Assembly: GCA_031081715.1 (NCBI GenBank)
Contig: JAVHMA010000012.1
Coordinates: 1-64,000 of the forward strand
Origin: Armatimonadota bacterium
GTDB lineage: Bacteria > Sysuimicrobiota > Sysuimicrobiia > Sysuimicrobiales > Humicultoraceae
Direction of reading: 5' to 3'
Length of the DNA stretch: 64,000 nt
The notes under the pieces were generated by a model. The model saw only the letters and a program-made list of their open reading frames with translations, was not told the origin of the DNA and did not search any database. A program made the position numbers and the translations under genes. This document shows, piece by piece, positions 36,267 to 45,213 of this stretch; positions within the stretch are counted from its first letter, which is position 1, and each line of letters opens with the position of its first letter.

Positions 36267-38066
36267 CTAGCGTAGCACCCCGCGGTGCGCGGTGTCGATC
36301 ACCACGTCCACGAGCGCGGGTGCCCGCTCCTCGCCTGCCACGCGCACCGCCCGCCGTAGTGCCGGACCGAGCGCCGCGGGTTCGACGACCGGCCCCTCGC
36401 TGTGCACGCCGAGCGCCCGCGCCAGGCCCGCGAAGTCCACCGCGGGCTCTTCCAGACGGATCCCGACGACGCTGTTCTCGACCGGCCGGCCCCGCGCGCG
36501 CGCCACGAGCTCCTGGTGCACCTCGTCGTTGTAGTACGAGCGGTTGTTGCAGAGGACGAAGGCGACCGGCAGCCGGTGGTGCGCGGCGGTCCACAGCGCG
36601 CTCGGCGCATAGAGCAGGTCACCGTCGGGTTGCAGCGCGACGCACAGCCGCCCCGTGTCCCGGTGCGCCAGCGCGGCGCCGACCGAGGCGCCCGGACCGT
36701 AGCCGAGCCCTGCCCCGCCGCTGTATCCCAGATACTGGTCGGCTGCCGCCCAATCCCAGAGCCGGCGCGCCCAGCCATCGAGCGTGCCGTACACCAGCAC
36801 CCAGTCCTCGCCCTTGATCGCGTCCCACACCTCGGCGGCCAGCCGCGCGGGTGCGATCGGCACCGCGGCCCGGACGCGCTCGGCCTCGGCGCGAGCCGCG
36901 CGGCGGGCGGCATGGTGCACAGCCTCCAGGTGCGCGCGCCGCTGCCGGCGCGCGCCGTCGGGCCGCAGGGACCGCCGCACCAGCTCGAGCAGCGCGGGGA
37001 GCGCCGCGGACGTGTCCGCGATGATCGGCAGGTCGATGGGCGCGAGCCGCTGGTAGTCCATCGCCCAGCTCCGGATGGCCAGATCGCGGAGCGAGATGTC
37101 CACGATGCGCGCGGTCGCCGGCACCGCGGAGGCCGCGCGCCGGGTCGCGCGATCGGTGCGCGCCAGGCGGCCCCATAGGTCTGCCACGTCCAGCGCGAGC
37201 ACGACGTCCGCGTCCTCGAGCACCTCCAGCCGCGCGTCGGTCAGGTCGAGCGGGTGGGTGTTGGGGAAGTTGAATCGGCCGTACGCGTAGAGGTCGACCA
37301 CGGGCGCGTCCAGCGCCTCGGCGAGCTCGACGAGAACCGGCACGGTCTGTGGATGCCGCCCGAGGAACTCGGCCACGATGACAGGACGTTGGGCCCCGGC
37401 GAGTAGCCGCGCGGCTTCTTCTAGCGCACCGCTGTCGGCCTGCGGTCCGGTCGGCGGCCGGTGCCGCGCGACGTCGGGCAGCGGCACATCCTCGGTGAGC
37501 GGCGCCTCCTGGAGCGCCGCGTCCAGGCACACGTAGACCGGCCCGCACGGCTCGGTCGTCGCGATGCGGTAGCCGCGCACGATCGCCTCGGGGATCGCCG
37601 CCAGGCTGGCCGGCTGGTCGTCCCACTTCACGTAGTCGCGCACCGCCTGCCCCTGGACGAGCGCCGTGTGGATCCAGTCGATCCACGGCCGGCGCTGCTC
37701 GGCGGCCATGGGCCCGGTGCCCCCGAGCACCAGGAGCGGCACCCGGTCGCACCAGGCGTTGAAGATCGCCATGCTGGCGTGCTGGAGCCCGACGACGTCA
37801 TGCACGATCGCCGCCATCGGCCGGCCCGCGGCTTTGGCGTACCCGTGCGCGACCGCCACCGCGATCTCTTCGTGACAGCACTGGATGATCTGCGGCCGAC
37901 GGTTGCCGCCGTAGTTTACGAGGGAGTCGTGCAGCCCCCGGAAGGTGGCACCGGGGTTGAGCGCGGCGTACTCGACGCCGAGCGCGCGGAGCACGTCCAC
38001 GACCAAGTCAGATCCGTACAGGGGGCGGCCTCCCGTCGATCCGCCGCGTGGTGCCTCGATGACCAT
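36267..38066 (-). CDS. Thiamine-pyrophosphate enzyme (acetolactate-synthase-like)
   Basis: A 599-residue ThDP-dependent enzyme with the three-domain layout of the acetolactate synthase / benzoylformate decarboxylase family. The N-terminal Pyr domain has the catalytic Glu in QCCHEEIAVAVAHGYAKA. A central domain follows (VIVAEFLGRHPQ). The C-terminal PP domain has PDGDLLYAPSALWTAAHH and CNNRSYYND for Mg-ThDP binding. The exact reaction is not clear; the lone gene without a small subunit argues against classical IlvB. The ATG at 38066 begins MVIEAPRGG. Followed by a strong terminator. Confidence 0.85.
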   Translation of the reverse strand: MVIEAPRGGSTGGRPLYGSDLVVDVLRALGVEYAALNPGATFRGLHDSLVNYGGNRRPQIIQCCHEEIAVAVAHGYAKAAGRPMAAIVHDVVGLQHASMAIFNAWCDRVPLLVLGGTGPMAAEQRRPWIDWIHTALVQGQAVRDYVKWDDQPASLAAIPEAIVRGYRIATTEPCGPVYVCLDAALQEAPLTEDVPLPDVARHRPPTGPQADSGALEEAARLLAGAQRPVIVAEFLGRHPQTVPVLVELAEALDAPVVDLYAYGRFNFPNTHPLDLTDARLEVLEDADVVLALDVADLWGRLARTDRATRRAASAVPATARIVDISLRDLAIRSWAMDYQRLAPIDLPIIADTSAALPALLELVRRSLRPDGARRQRRAHLEAVHHAARRAARAEAERVRAAVPIAPARLAAEVWDAIKGEDWVLVYGTLDGWARRLWDWAAADQYLGYSGGAGLGYGPGASVGAALAHRDTGRLCVALQPDGDLLYAPSALWTAAHHRLPVAFVLCNNRSYYNDEVHQELVARARGRPVENSVVGIRLEEPAVDFAGLARALGVHSEGPVVEPAALGPALRRAVRVAGEERAPALVDVVIDTAHRGVLR

Positions 38067-38241
38067 GCGCGCCTCTCGGCTCCGGCGTCTACCTCTGGTC
38101 GGAGGTCTTCCTGACGGCGCGCCGGGTTGCCTTCCCCCCAAAGGTCCGCGTCGGGACGCATAAAGGGCCACGCGCACGAAACCAAAGACACCGTGGGTAC
38201 GCGACGTCGTGCGAACGTTGCTGTGGCCCGGCGGGAGGATC

Positions 38242-38316
38242 TGGAGCCGGCGACGAGATTCGAACTCGTGACCTGCGCATTACGAGTGCGCTGCTCTACC
38301 ACTGAGCTACGCCGGC
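38242..38316 (-). tRNA. tRNA-Thr (anticodon CGT)
   Basis: 75 nt with encoded CCA. Acceptor GCCGGCG/CGCCGGC, anticodon stem GCGCA/TGCGC around CTCGTAA, T-arm ACGAG-TTCGAAT-CTCGT. All four stems pair. Confidence 0.95.
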
Positions 38317-38458
38317 TCAAGCAGCCCTCATTGTAGCAAACGCCCTCGGCGCGCTGCCACCCCCGCGCGCGGCGGGGGAGTCATGAGAACGCCAGAAGGA
38401 TTCGTTGCGCTCCGCGCGAACACGGCCAGCAAGAACCCGCGGGGCGGGGTGAATACCG

Positions 38459-38731
38459 ATGACCGAGCGGCTGTGGGAGATCTACGAGCAGCTCTGTCAG
38501 GTGGAGATGCGGAGCCTCGACGAGTTCGTCCGGCGCCTCAAGTCGGGTGAGTTCGGCGACTTCGACCGCCACGACGTCGTCGGCTTCCTGCGCGAGATCG
38601 AGGCGGCCATGCTCAGCAACATCCAGACCAAGGCGATGGAGCATGCGCGCTACGCCGAGATGGCTGACGAGGTCAGCGAGGAAACCCACCAGATGTTCGA
38701 CGACCTGATCGAGCACTACGAACGCGCCTGA
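38459..38731 (+). CDS. Conserved-looking small helical protein, unknown function
   Basis: A 90-residue, acidic, apparently all-helical soluble protein (MTERLWEIYEQLCQVEMRSL, then FVRRLKSGEFGDFDRHDVVGF). Balanced charged residues and the absence of low complexity argue that it is a real gene. GGGGCGGGGTG lies ahead of the ATG. No family recognised. It stands alone between tRNA-Thr and the M29 peptidase. Confidence 0.6.
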   Translation: MTERLWEIYEQLCQVEMRSLDEFVRRLKSGEFGDFDRHDVVGFLREIEAAMLSNIQTKAMEHARYAEMADEVSEETHQMFDDLIEHYERA

Positions 38732-38762
38732 TGCGCGCCCGCCGGCGCGCGCCGTCCGACCG

Positions 38763-39866
38763 CTAGATCACGAACCGCCCGTCCCGGTAGATCACCTCGC
38801 CGTCCGCGCGCACCTCGGATTCGCGCCGCAGGTCGCAGATCATGTCCCAGTGCAGGCCGGACTGGTTCGTCCCGCCGGTCTCCGGGTAGGCGGCGCCCAG
38901 CGCCATGTGCACTGTGCCGCCGATCTTCTCGTCGAACAGAATATTCCGCGTGAACCGCGTGATCCCGTAGTTCGTCCCGAAGGCGAACTCGCCGAGCGTG
39001 CGCGCGCCCGCGTCCAGGTCGAGCATGGCGTGGAGGAACTCCTCGCCCTTGCGCGCCGAGGCCTCCACGACCCGTCCTTCCTTGAAGGTCAGTGTGATGC
39101 CCTCCACCTCGCGGCCGCTGTAAATCGCCGGAAACGAGAAGGTCACGCGCCCGCTCGTGGCCGTCTCCACCGGGCCAGTGAATACCTCGCCGTCGGGGAA
39201 GTTGTGCTCGCCCGCGGCGTTGATCCAGCGCCGGCCGTCGGTGCGCACGGTCAGGTCGATGGTCGGGCCCTGCAACCGCAGCTCGCGCTTCGTGTCGAGG
39301 ACACGGACGATGCGGTCCTGTTCTTCCCGGATCTTCGTCCAGGACGCCACGGGGTCCGGATGGTCGAGCAGGCCCGCCCCGTAGACGAACTCCTCGTACT
39401 CGGACAGCGACATCTCCGCGTCCTGCGCGTCGGCCTGTGTGGGATACTGCGTCCCGACCCATCGGAGCTCGCCCTTCCCCGCGCGCTCGAGGAACCGCTG
39501 GCTGAGCGGCCGCGTGGCCTCCCGCCGCATGGCCTGCCGCTTCGGATCGACGCCGGTCAGCGCGCGGGTGTTGTAGTGCGCCCAGATGCCCAGGTAGGCG
39601 TCGATCGTCTCGTTCTCGTAGACGGCGAGCGGCGAGACGAAGCGCAGCTGCTCGTCGGTCGCGTGCTTGAGGAAGATCTCCTGGATGCCATCCACGGCGG
39701 CGTTGACCGTCGGGTGCGCGCCGGCTGCCAGCGCCTCGCGGTAGGCGGCGGTGATGAGCGGCGCGGCCAGCGCCGGGCCGGTGATCATGACGAGCTGGCC
39801 GGGGCGGAGCGCGAGCGAGTAGCGGACGAGGACCTGCGCGAGCTTCGCGAGCCGGGGATCGTTCAC
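38763..39866 (-). CDS. M29 family metallo-aminopeptidase
   Basis: A 367-residue cytoplasmic aminopeptidase of the M29 (AmpS/AmpT/PepS) family, which uses two Zn or Co ions. Conserved blocks: LRPGQLVMITGPALAAPLI, FPDGEVFTGPVE and GREVEGITLTF (metal Glu residues), GEFAFGTNYGI and HMALGAAYPETGG with SGLHWDMICDLR (metal His/Asp). GTG start at 39866 preceded by GGAGGTCTCC. It is 28 nt downstream of the Imm35 gene on the same strand. Confidence 0.93.
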   Translation of the reverse strand: MNDPRLAKLAQVLVRYSLALRPGQLVMITGPALAAPLITAAYREALAAGAHPTVNAAVDGIQEIFLKHATDEQLRFVSPLAVYENETIDAYLGIWAHYNTRALTGVDPKRQAMRREATRPLSQRFLERAGKGELRWVGTQYPTQADAQDAEMSLSEYEEFVYGAGLLDHPDPVASWTKIREEQDRIVRVLDTKRELRLQGPTIDLTVRTDGRRWINAAGEHNFPDGEVFTGPVETATSGRVTFSFPAIYSGREVEGITLTFKEGRVVEASARKGEEFLHAMLDLDAGARTLGEFAFGTNYGITRFTRNILFDEKIGGTVHMALGAAYPETGGTNQSGLHWDMICDLRRESEVRADGEVIYRDGRFVI

Positions 39867-39894
39867 GGAGACCTCCGAGGCGGGGCGTGCGGAT

Positions 39895-40269
39895 CTAGTC
39901 GTCGTCGGTGCGCTCGGGCCTCGCGGCCTCGGCGACCGCGCTCTGGGCCCAGGAGAGCGCCGGATCGGGCGGGTCGGGACGAAGCCCCTTCTTGTACTCA
40001 TACTCCTGGATGTAGTACGCCAACGGCCTCGCCGTACCGGTCTCGTGCACGCTGCCGTCCTGCCGGTCCACGATCACCGGGGCGTTGCCGAACAAGGCGT
40101 ACCTGTCGTCCCCGGTGTCCAGATGCTTCTTCGACGTATAGACGAATACCCACCCGAACGCGCGCTCGACGGTGGCATCGTCCCTCAGCACCAGCTCGTC
40201 GTCCTCGGGCGCGGGAATCCGGGCGACGAAGCTCCTCGCTATCGCTGTCGCTTGCTCACGGTCCACCAC
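39895..40269 (-). CDS. Imm35 (YrhB-domain) immunity protein
   Basis: A 124-residue protein. The pattern FGWVFVYTSKKHLDTGDDRY, then LFGNAPVIVDRQDGSVHETG and PLAYYIQEYE is characteristic of the Imm35/YrhB immunity domain found next to papain-like toxins. It probably binds and neutralises the toxin encoded 12 nt upstream. Cytoplasmic; no signal. The order toxin then immunity is the usual one for polymorphic toxin loci. Confidence 0.85.
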   Translation of the reverse strand: MVDREQATAIARSFVARIPAPEDDELVLRDDATVERAFGWVFVYTSKKHLDTGDDRYALFGNAPVIVDRQDGSVHETGTARPLAYYIQEYEYKKGLRPDPPDPALSWAQSAVAEAARPERTDDD

Positions 40270-40281
40270 GGGCGCCTCCTG

Positions 40282-41007
40282 TCACGGGATGAACATGAAT
40301 CGGATGACCTGGATGACCTCCGGCAGGTACCCGGACATGCTGGCGACGGCGCCGCCGCCTTCGCTGGCCACGGCCGCCTGGCCGTCGAGAAACCACACCC
40401 GGCCGTTGATGTTCACCGCATTGAACACATGGCCGTACGCCGACGTCTCCACCGAGACGATTCCTTGCGCCCCGTGACCCTCGGCAAGCAGGAACCGCTC
40501 GATGTCGAGAAACGACCGCTGCCTGGTGAACTCCGACCCAAACGTCCGCTGCAAGTGAGTCAACCATCCGGGCCCACTGGGCGGCGCCGGCCGGAACGGT
40601 TCACCGCGGAAGAAGCGCGCGACGTTCTCAGCGATCTGCCGGCAGTTCGTGCACGACCGCGACGGGTTGAAGGCCCCCCGGTGCACCGCATCCCAGAGGG
40701 CGCGGCCGCGCCCGGCTGCCGCGGCCCTCGCCGCACCGCTCGCCCCAGTCCGGGCCGCGGAACCGGCGGCCACGCGGGCCGCAGCCGCCGCGGCGGTTCG
40801 CACGGCAAGCGCCTCGGCGAGCCACGGCAGCATCAACCACCCCAGCAGGATCGCGGCCGCGAGCGCCGCCGCGATGGCGATCGCCAGGCCGATCATCCCT
40901 GCACAGTCGGAGAGCGAGCCGCAATCATCGGCATATGCAGGCGAGGCCAGCAACAGGACCAGCGCCGCGGCAAGTGGTCCCCAGACCGCACGCCGCATCT
41001 CGCTCAC
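40282..41007 (-). CDS. Exported/membrane-anchored papain-fold toxin (Tox-PL type)
   Basis: A 241-residue protein. Signal peptide (WGPLAAALVLLLASPAYA), a transmembrane helix (MIGLAIAIAAALAAAILLGW) and an Ala-rich linker are followed by a C-terminal papain-fold toxin domain (about residues 110-241). Candidate active residues are Cys119/Cys122 in SRSCTNCRQIAENVARFF, His193 in YGHVFNAVNINGR and Asp208 in VWFLDGQ. This is the layout of papain-fold toxin 1 (glutamine deamidase/protease) domains. GTG start at 41007 overlaps the upstream membrane-protein stop (GTGA); ATG at 40998 is an alternative. The Imm35 gene follows at 12 nt. Confidence 0.75.
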   Translation of the reverse strand: MSEMRRAVWGPLAAALVLLLASPAYADDCGSLSDCAGMIGLAIAIAAALAAAILLGWLMLPWLAEALAVRTAAAAAARVAAGSAARTGASGAARAAAAGRGRALWDAVHRGAFNPSRSCTNCRQIAENVARFFRGEPFRPAPPSGPGWLTHLQRTFGSEFTRQRSFLDIERFLLAEGHGAQGIVSVETSAYGHVFNAVNINGRVWFLDGQAAVASEGGGAVASMSGYLPEVIQVIRFMFIP

Positions 41008-42179
41008 GGCGCCGGGACCCTCTCGCCCGCGTCCGCCTGCACCGGCGGGGCGGGCGGGAAGAGCAGGGCGAACGCCGCCACCGATGAGAGCACGACCAAC
41101 GCCAGCGGGAGAAAACTCCGGTCGATCCAGTACATACGCTGGAGGATGCTCTGGCTCGCCCACCAGGTCACGCCCAGCCCGGCGGCCAGACGCACGACGA
41201 TGGGCAGGCGCGAGGTGAGCGCCAGCCAGGGACGGATGCGGGAGATCCCACGGTCTCGCGCGACCAGGATCCCCGCGACCGCGAGCCCGAACGCGACGCC
41301 CTGCGCGAGGTTGGCCAGGACGCCGGCGGCCAGCAGCGTCGTCACGAGCGTGCTCGCGACGATGCCGGCGTAGCGGCGCACCGCACCCGGCTCAGCAGGC
41401 GCCGTCTCGGCGGCCGCGAGGAGCATCCGCTCGAGGACGATCGGGCTGCGCAGCGCGCGGTCCTCGAGGACGACGCGGGCGACGCCGACGGCCGCGCCGA
41501 AGATCGCCAGCACCTGGCCTTGCTGCTGAAGCGGCGCGATCGCCCTGACGTCGGGCATCAATCCCACCCACGTGTAGAGCGGGCGGATCAACGGCGCCGC
41601 GGCCAGGGCCCACGCCATCCCAAAGCCTCCGAGCAGGATCGCGTGCAGGCCGGCGTCGACGACGGTGCGGGACGCACCCGACAGCGGGAGGCGCAGCGAC
41701 GTGTCGAGGCGCGCGGTCTGCGCCGCCAGCGGGAGCCCGACCATCAGCAGCGCCAGCATGACGTACGACCCGAGCTGGGGGATGCGCGCCCACACCAGTT
41801 GCGCGGCCAGGGAGCTCGTCGCCAGCCGCAGCGCCACGTGCGGGCCGAAGAGCAGGTCGCCCAGCGCGTATCCTACGAGGGCCCACACACCGAGCCCGGC
41901 GCCTAGCCCTCCGAGCGCGAAGAGCACGGACACCGTGACGAGCGATGCCGTGAAGGGCGTCCCCGAGGGGACCACCCGCGAGCCGAGCGCCGCGCCGACG
42001 GCGAGCGCTAGCAGCGGCGCGAGGGCTCCGAGCACCGGCCAGGCGCAGAGATACTGCCCATCACCGGCGACCACAGGGATCGTCCCCGAGATCTGGCGGC
42101 CGGCGGCGGGGAGGCGCCGCCACAGCACGTCGCCGACGGCGTCCAGGACGCCCGACCTCTCGGCCCCGCGGCTGGCCAC
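41004..42179 (-). CDS. Polytopic membrane protein of unknown function
   Basis: A 391-residue protein with about nine or ten hydrophobic helices (for example LGALAPLLALAVGAALG, AILLGGFGMAWALAAAPLI). No family recognised. GTG start at 42179 with GGAG 9 nt upstream. It lies 5 nt after the preceding membrane-protein gene and overlaps the toxin start. It is therefore part of one operon and may anchor, process or export the toxin (inference). Confidence 0.75.
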   Translation of the reverse strand: MASRGAERSGVLDAVGDVLWRRLPAAGRQISGTIPVVAGDGQYLCAWPVLGALAPLLALAVGAALGSRVVPSGTPFTASLVTVSVLFALGGLGAGLGVWALVGYALGDLLFGPHVALRLATSSLAAQLVWARIPQLGSYVMLALLMVGLPLAAQTARLDTSLRLPLSGASRTVVDAGLHAILLGGFGMAWALAAAPLIRPLYTWVGLMPDVRAIAPLQQQGQVLAIFGAAVGVARVVLEDRALRSPIVLERMLLAAAETAPAEPGAVRRYAGIVASTLVTTLLAAGVLANLAQGVAFGLAVAGILVARDRGISRIRPWLALTSRLPIVVRLAAGLGVTWWASQSILQRMYWIDRSFLPLALVVLSSVAAFALLFPPAPPVQADAGERVPAP

Positions 42180-42184
42180 CGGCC

Positions 42185-42880
42185 CTATCTCCCCGACGCT
42201 TCGGCGTGACGGGGCTGACCAACCGCGCGCCCCGCCACGATCCCGAGCACGCTGCCCCAGACCGCGTGCCCGAGTACCGATACGACGAGGAACTGCTCGA
42301 GCGAGCGGATGCGCAACCACGCGGGGTAGATGGCCACCATCAGGCCCTCGAGGCACATCGCCCAGAGCAGGCCGGACCAGAGTCCGGGACGGCGCACCAG
42401 CAGCACGAACGCCACCGCGAACCCGATCCCGTTGAAGAAGTGATAGAGGGTACCGACGGCCAGCGGCCAGGGTGGCGGCAGGCGGCCGCCAACGATGAGA
42501 CGGCCGAAGATCTCGAAGCTCTCGAACGGCCAGAACGTGAACGCGAACGCCCGGACCGCCAGAAAGCGGACGAGGTCGTATGCCAGCGTGGCGAGCAGGC
42601 CGGCGCCGAACCCCACCCGCAGGCGCTCTCGGAGCGCGCGTCGATCCGAGGCCGACGCGCGGGTGAGCATGCCCGCGAGCGCGGCCATCCCAAGGACGCC
42701 CGTAACCGCCATCGCCAGCGGCAGCGAGAGGCCGACGAGCACGTACACGAGGAGCCCGATGCCGCCCGCGAGGGGGAGCGCCAGGAGCAGGAGGCGCGGC
42801 CGGGCGAGGGCGCGATCGGGCACCCACAGCCAGCCCTCTCGGCGCGGCAGGGTTCCGGCGGGATCACGGCGCGCGGTCAC
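42185..42880 (-). CDS. Multi-helix membrane protein of unknown function
   Basis: A 231-residue protein with six predicted membrane helices, including a paired segment (LLLLALPLAGGIGLLVYVL, PLAMAVTGVLGMAALAG) and a conserved-looking stretch FWPFESFEIFGRL with YHFFNGIGFAVAF. No family recognised. First gene of the operon leading to the papain-fold toxin and Imm35. Confidence 0.75.
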   Translation of the reverse strand: MTARRDPAGTLPRREGWLWVPDRALARPRLLLLALPLAGGIGLLVYVLVGLSLPLAMAVTGVLGMAALAGMLTRASASDRRALRERLRVGFGAGLLATLAYDLVRFLAVRAFAFTFWPFESFEIFGRLIVGGRLPPPWPLAVGTLYHFFNGIGFAVAFVLLVRRPGLWSGLLWAMCLEGLMVAIYPAWLRIRSLEQFLVVSVLGHAVWGSVLGIVAGRAVGQPRHAEASGR

Positions 42881-42930
42881 CTGTCCCGGTATTCCACGCG
42901 CGGGAACGGCTTCCTAGCGCTCAACGGGGA

Positions 42931-43005
42931 TGGTGGGCGGTACAGGGCTCGAACCTGTGGCCTCATCCGTGTGAAGGATGCGCTCTTCCACTGAGCTAAC
43001 CGCCC
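42931..43005 (-). tRNA. tRNA-Val (anticodon CAC)
   Basis: 75 nt with encoded CCA. Acceptor GGGCGGT/ACCGCCC, discriminator A, anticodon loop TTCACAC, T-arm ACAGG-TTCGAGC-CCTGT. Confidence 0.95.
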
Positions 43006-43057
43006 CAGGTGGCGAAGGATATTATAGGTGCCCGGAAAATCTAGCGTCAAGGAACGC

Positions 43058-43768
43058 ATGGCCACCCGCACGACACTTGATGCGCTGAACGCCGCGATCG
43101 TCGCCTGCCGTCGCTGCCCCCGCCTGGTCGCCTACCGCGAGGCGGTCGCCCGCCGCCGCAAGCCGCAGTTCGCGACCTGGGAGTACTGGGGCCGCCCGGT
43201 GCCGGGCGTCGGGGACGCGCGCGCCCGCATCCTGCTCGTCGGCCTGGCGCCCGCCGCCCACGGCGCAAACCGCACCGGCCGCATGTTCACCGGCGACGGC
43301 TCGGGCGACTTCCTCACCGCGGCTCTCTACCGGGCGGGATTGACCTCCAGCCCGCTCTCGCAGAGCCGCGAGGACGGGCTGCGCTACCGCGGCATCTACC
43401 TGACGGCCGCGGTGCGCTGCGCGCCGCCGGGTAACATGCCGCTGCCCGAGGAGTTCGATCACTGCCGACCCTACCTGGTCGCGGAGCTGCGGGCGCTACG
43501 GACCGTGCGGGTCATCGTCGCGCTGGGCGCCATCGCCCACGCGGCGGTGCTCAAGGCCGCCGCCGACTCGGGCTGGACCGTCCCGGCGCCGCGCCCGGCC
43601 TTCGCGCACGGGGCCGCGTGCACACTCCACCGGCTCGATGGTGTCGTGGTGATGCTGCTCGACACGTACCACCCCAGCCGCCAGAACACGCAGACACGCC
43701 GGCTCACGCCGGCGATGCTCGACCGCGTCCTGCGGCGCGCGGTGGCGACCGCCGGCCTGGCACAGTGA
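43058..43768 (+). CDS. Type 5 uracil-DNA glycosylase (UdgB-like)
   Basis: A 236-residue base-excision-repair enzyme that removes uracil (and hypoxanthine in family 5). Fe-S cluster cysteines begin with ACRRCPRL near residue 20. The active-site motif 1 region is GLAPAAHGANRTGRMFTGDG, and the minor-groove loop is DTYHPSRQNTQTRRLT. Family-5 enzymes lack the motif-1 polar residue of classical UDG, consistent with GLAPA. The ATG at 43058 has AAGGA 5 nt upstream. Overlaps the next gene by 4 nt. Confidence 0.93.
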   Translation: MATRTTLDALNAAIVACRRCPRLVAYREAVARRRKPQFATWEYWGRPVPGVGDARARILLVGLAPAAHGANRTGRMFTGDGSGDFLTAALYRAGLTSSPLSQSREDGLRYRGIYLTAAVRCAPPGNMPLPEEFDHCRPYLVAELRALRTVRVIVALGAIAHAAVLKAAADSGWTVPAPRPAFAHGAACTLHRLDGVVVMLLDTYHPSRQNTQTRRLTPAMLDRVLRRAVATAGLAQ

Positions 43769-45213
43769 GGCCCGCGGCCCGAGCCGCTGCCGCGCCGGCG
43801 GCACCGTCAGCACCCGAGCGCCGGGCGCTGCTCGCGATCGTCGGGGTCACGACGGCGCTCCGTCTGATCGTCGCGTGGCGCCTGCCGGTGCTCGACGACG
43901 AGGCCCACTACTGGGTGTGGGCGCAGCACCTCATGTGGGGCTACCCGGACCACCCGCCGGTCATCGCCGGACTGGTCGCCCTCGGGACCCGGTTGCTCGG
44001 CGACTCCGGCTTCGCGATCCGGCTGGGCGTCGTGCTGCTGGGCACCGCGTCCACGCTCGCGGCGTACGCGCTGGCACGGCGCCTGTTCTCGCCGGCCGCG
44101 GGGTTACGCGCGGCGCTCCTGATGCAGGCGATCCCCGCGTTCGCGGCGTCGGGGATCATGGCCGCACCGGACGGGCCCATGGGTTTCGCCTGGCTGGTCG
44201 CCATGCTCGCGACCTGGCGGGCCACGCGCGGGGAGACCTGGGCCTGGCCGCTGGCCGGCGCGGCCGCGGGCCTCGCGATCCAGTGCAAGCTCGCCGGCGG
44301 CGCGCTGGCGCTCGGGCTGGCGGGGTTCATCCTCGGGTCGCCGGCGGCGCGGCGGTGGCTACGGACGCCCGGACCGTACCTGGCCGCCCTGACGGGGCTG
44401 CTGGTGGTGCTGCCGCTCGTGGCGTGGAACGCCGGTCACGACTGGGCGACGCTGCGCCGGGCGCTGGCCGTGGATCCGTGGGTCCTCCCAACCACCGTGG
44501 CGGGCAACGTGCTGCGACTCCTGGGGGCCCAGCTCGTCTTCTACGCGCCGCTCGGGTTTCCGATCCTGATCGCCGGACTCGTGGCAGCCGCGCGGCTGGC
44601 GCGCCGCGACGAGCGATTCCAGCTGCTGCTGTGGAGCGCCGTCCCGACGCTCGTGGCCGTGCTCGCGGCGAGCACGGGCGCGCTCGCCAAGCCGCACTAC
44701 ACCGGTCCCGGGCTGCTGGCCGGGCTGATCGCCGCGGCCGGGTTCTGGCCGCGGTGGCGCGCCCAGCGCACGCTGCGCGCGGGGCTGGCCAGCAGCGCCG
44801 CGCTGACGCTCGTCGTCTACCTGCTCGCCAGTGTGCCGACGCCGCTGGCGGCTGAACTGCACGAACCGGCGCGCGGCTGGCAGCGCGTGGCCGTGGAGAT
44901 CGAGCGCCTGCTGCCGGCACTGGGACCACCCGGCCAGGTGTTCGTGCTCGCGCAGGACTACCAGTCGGCGAGCCAGATCCTGCTGGCCACGCACAACCGC
45001 GTCCCGGTCGTCGCGCCGTTCCGCGGGTTCGACCTGTGGGAGCCACCGTCGGCGTGGATCGACCGCAACGGGCTGCTGGTGGACTACCTCGGGGGAGCGG
45101 CGTACGCCAGGCTGTCGCTGGCGTTCGACCGGCTCGAGGCGCCGTTCCTCGTGCCGCTGCGGCCGGGCGTGGACGTACGGCTCTTCCCCGGCGTCAGGTT
45201 TCGCGGGTTCTAG
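43765..45213 (+). CDS. GT39/ArnT-like membrane glycosyltransferase
   Basis: A 482-residue polytopic protein of the dolichyl/undecaprenyl-phosphate-sugar mannosyltransferase superfamily (PMT_2). The first extracytoplasmic loop has the catalytic acidic motif VLDDEAHYWVWAQHLMWGY followed by DHPP. About ten helices and a C-terminal extracytoplasmic domain. It transfers a sugar from a polyprenyl-phosphate donor to an envelope acceptor that is not known here. GTG start overlapping the glycosylase stop (GTGA). Confidence 0.85.
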   Translation: MRPAARAAAAPAAPSAPERRALLAIVGVTTALRLIVAWRLPVLDDEAHYWVWAQHLMWGYPDHPPVIAGLVALGTRLLGDSGFAIRLGVVLLGTASTLAAYALARRLFSPAAGLRAALLMQAIPAFAASGIMAAPDGPMGFAWLVAMLATWRATRGETWAWPLAGAAAGLAIQCKLAGGALALGLAGFILGSPAARRWLRTPGPYLAALTGLLVVLPLVAWNAGHDWATLRRALAVDPWVLPTTVAGNVLRLLGAQLVFYAPLGFPILIAGLVAAARLARRDERFQLLLWSAVPTLVAVLAASTGALAKPHYTGPGLLAGLIAAAGFWPRWRAQRTLRAGLASSAALTLVVYLLASVPTPLAAELHEPARGWQRVAVEIERLLPALGPPGQVFVLAQDYQSASQILLATHNRVPVVAPFRGFDLWEPPSAWIDRNGLLVDYLGGAAYARLSLAFDRLEAPFLVPLRPGVDVRLFPGVRFRGF

